From Schizochytrium sp. TIO01 (lineage: Eukaryota > Sar > Bigyra > Thraustochytrida > Thraustochytriidae), in assembly GCA_004764695.1 (NCBI GenBank), contig SMSO01000008.1, forward strand, positions 186,001-250,000: a DNA stretch of 64,000 bases. Direction: 5' to 3'. Every line of letters begins with the position of its first letter. Position 1 is the stretch's first letter. The notes under the pieces are model-generated. The model was not told where the DNA came from, did no database searches, and saw nothing but the letters and a program-made list of their open reading frames with translations. Below are positions 62,351 through 64,000 of the stretch, one piece after another. Made by a program: the position numbers and the translations under genes.

Positions 62351-64000
62351 ATGATTAGAACATTCATGCGTGCACCTTTTCACTTCCGGTCGCTTTCACA
62401 ATCCATTTCTCGTCTTCTAACTGCGAAGCGGCTTGCGCACCCCAAGGCTCGACGCGTCGATCCTCTGGTGAATTTAATAATGATTGTACAATTGACCGAA
62501 AGATCGAAAGGAAGACACATTTAAAAACAGACAGACAATTTGTTTGCTGATTCTGTTGAGTTTTTTTGTTTGTTTTTCTTTTTTGTTTTTTTTCGGTGGT
62601 TATTATTCAGCCATGTTATCATTTCATTGAGGTCGTAAAGCTCGTAAAGCTCGTGCTCGTTTTCTTGATGGGGTTTGGACCCCATTAATTTGACCTGCAA
62701 ACAACCTGGGTCTGCCTATCACCCATCCTTTTACTCTCCGTAGACATTCTTAGCCGGATACCATTGACCCATCATGCCAGCCCTGTTTTAGGTCTGGTCA
62801 TTATATATCTTCCTGCTTCAAGCTTTTGACAATCCCTGACTTATGTTTGCCCCCACCCCCTGTTTACTCTTTCTAAATTCTTAATGCAATGCATTATTTA
62901 CCTTCTCAACATTTAAACTTGATTTGATAATGCGTCAAAATGATGATACGCATTTGGAGAATAGTTGAAACTCGAACATGTAGCTGACGTTGAGCGTACC
63001 AGATAATAATTTCTTTCATTGATCGATCACAATAATAGATGATTGCAACCGTGCCAGTGGAAATCCGCTTTTGTGCGCGGGTGGGCGGGCGAGCGAGCAA
63101 GCAAACAGAAAGATGTGTAATTATTTATCAGCACATAATAAGAATTATTTTGCTGGCATGCTCAATATGCCATGAGTGGGGAGCTAGTTATGCACAGGTT
63201 TCTAAAATACAGGCAGGCTAATCTTAAATAACAATACTTGCTCTTGACTGTTAAATTGTTCGGAGACATTTTTATTTATTTTTTCGAACAGGCTTTGGGT
63301 CGTTCTTCACGACGTTTGTAAAACAACACGTGTGTACGTGACTCTGCTGAATCGTTGTTATGTTGCTTAGAACCTATACTCGGGAAAACTTATTTGCTTA
63401 TTGTTCATATTCCCTTCTCCTTGAGCTTTTGTTGGTGGTGATAGTGGCATCATTTCATTAAAATCTGATCAAACTTTGAAATGCCTTGTTACTTAATTCA
63501 CTTAGACTTGAACTTATAAAAATGGCAAAATTTGCGTTTCCTATGGTGACAAACTAGGGCTAAGACCCAATCGCGGGTTAAAATCTAGCCCGCGACTCAA
63601 ATGCATTCTTGAATCGTGTTCTTGGATGGATAGCTAGCACATGCGGATGCCTCTGGCGGCGGGGATCTCATAATCAAGTACGTGTTTGCATATATATGTA
63701 TATATTTACTTTTTTTTGGAGAGGGGGGGGGGGGGGGGGCATTTAAAAACCTTGGATCACCCGAGCTTGTCGTGGATGGTACCACATTCATTGCATGTTC
63801 TTGAAGTGCAATCCTCGAGACAAATAACCATCTTCCATCACTGACAAGGGGGGAGCCCGGCCTCGTGAATAATGAGTGCATGTTCGAAACCAACGAACGA
63901 CAACATCATTTGAGCTGTCTTGATTTCTTGCATCTTGTTAACTTGCTGAGTTTTCAAATTCAGGTAGTCTTCACAAAGCCAAAGCACAAGCTTGCAGATA
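62351..64000. other. Right-edge region without a recognised gene
   Basis: 3' flank of the low-complexity gene and onward to the window edge. T-rich near 62555-62600. A G18 homopolymer lies at 63722-63739. Short frames (62906-63100 and 63597-63893 on the minus strand) have no recognisable product. Confidence 0.55.

Noticed and set aside
63597-63893. 98-residue antisense frame with poly-Pro
   Set aside because: Poly-Pro comes from the G18 homopolymer; no recognisable domain.
1-64000. tRNA genes, judged by searching for GGTTCGAxxCC-type T-loops
   Set aside because: Near matches (for example around 4911 and 56291) lack an acceptor stem and anticodon arm; none is convincing by eye. A tRNAscan run would settle it.

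Overview
Eukaryotic nuclear DNA, most likely from a stramenopile protist of the labyrinthulomycete/thraustochytrid kind (inference; no marker gene is present to prove it). The reasons are long, mostly intronless reading frames with rare GT-AG introns, moderate GC, AT-rich intergenic DNA full of tetranucleotide repeats, and protein architectures typical of heterotrophic stramenopiles (PH-kinases, TIR-like/TPR proteins, TCP10 G-box proteins, long low-complexity linkers). No tRNA, rRNA, CRISPR array, prokaryotic operon or intact mobile element was recognised.

Layout, left to right: (1) 3' part of a tandem SET-domain protein, running off the left edge (+); (2) SYLF-WW-villin headpiece actin-binding protein (-), with a first exon recovered by reading splice sites; (3) a glucosamine-6-phosphate deaminase homologue with lost catalytic residues (+, two exons reconstructed); (4) PH-domain protein kinase (-); (5) calmodulin-like four-EF-hand protein (-); (6) a three-exon TCP10/CPAP G-box protein with a zinc ribbon, EF-hands and coiled coil (-); (7) CSC1/OSCA/TMEM63-like channel (+); (8) TIR-like plus TPR protein (-); (9) a large acidic protein with a helical C-terminal domain (+); (10) PH plus two-transmembrane protein (+); (11) IPT/TIG plus RCC1-like protein (-); (12) a free-standing N-terminal half of a UBA1-type E1 (+); (13) CELF-like single-RRM protein (+); (14) signal-peptide-bearing thioredoxin-thioredoxin reductase fusion (-); (15) a very large low-complexity protein (+).

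The genes do not form a pathway or operon. Loose themes are the cytoskeleton and centriole (genes 2, 6, perhaps 5), membrane and phosphoinositide signalling (4, 7, 10) and redox (14). The most unusual items are two apparent pseudoenzymes (3, 12), the secretory Trx-TrxR fusion with domain order opposite to plant NTRC (14), the TIR-like/TPR protein (8), the SYLF-WW-VHP fusion (2), and a dispersed intergenic repeat family sharing a hairpin-forming core, with at least seven copies.

Convergent gene pairs are mostly packed within 0.5-0.8 kb. Divergent and tandem intergenic regions run to several kilobases and hold nearly all simple repeats and copies of the dispersed repeat. Four introns were placed by hand, all GT-AG, each restoring a domain or continuous repeat in frame. 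Several genes have an upstream TTG or GTG in frame; for these I chose the first ATG. All functions rest on motif recognition by eye.
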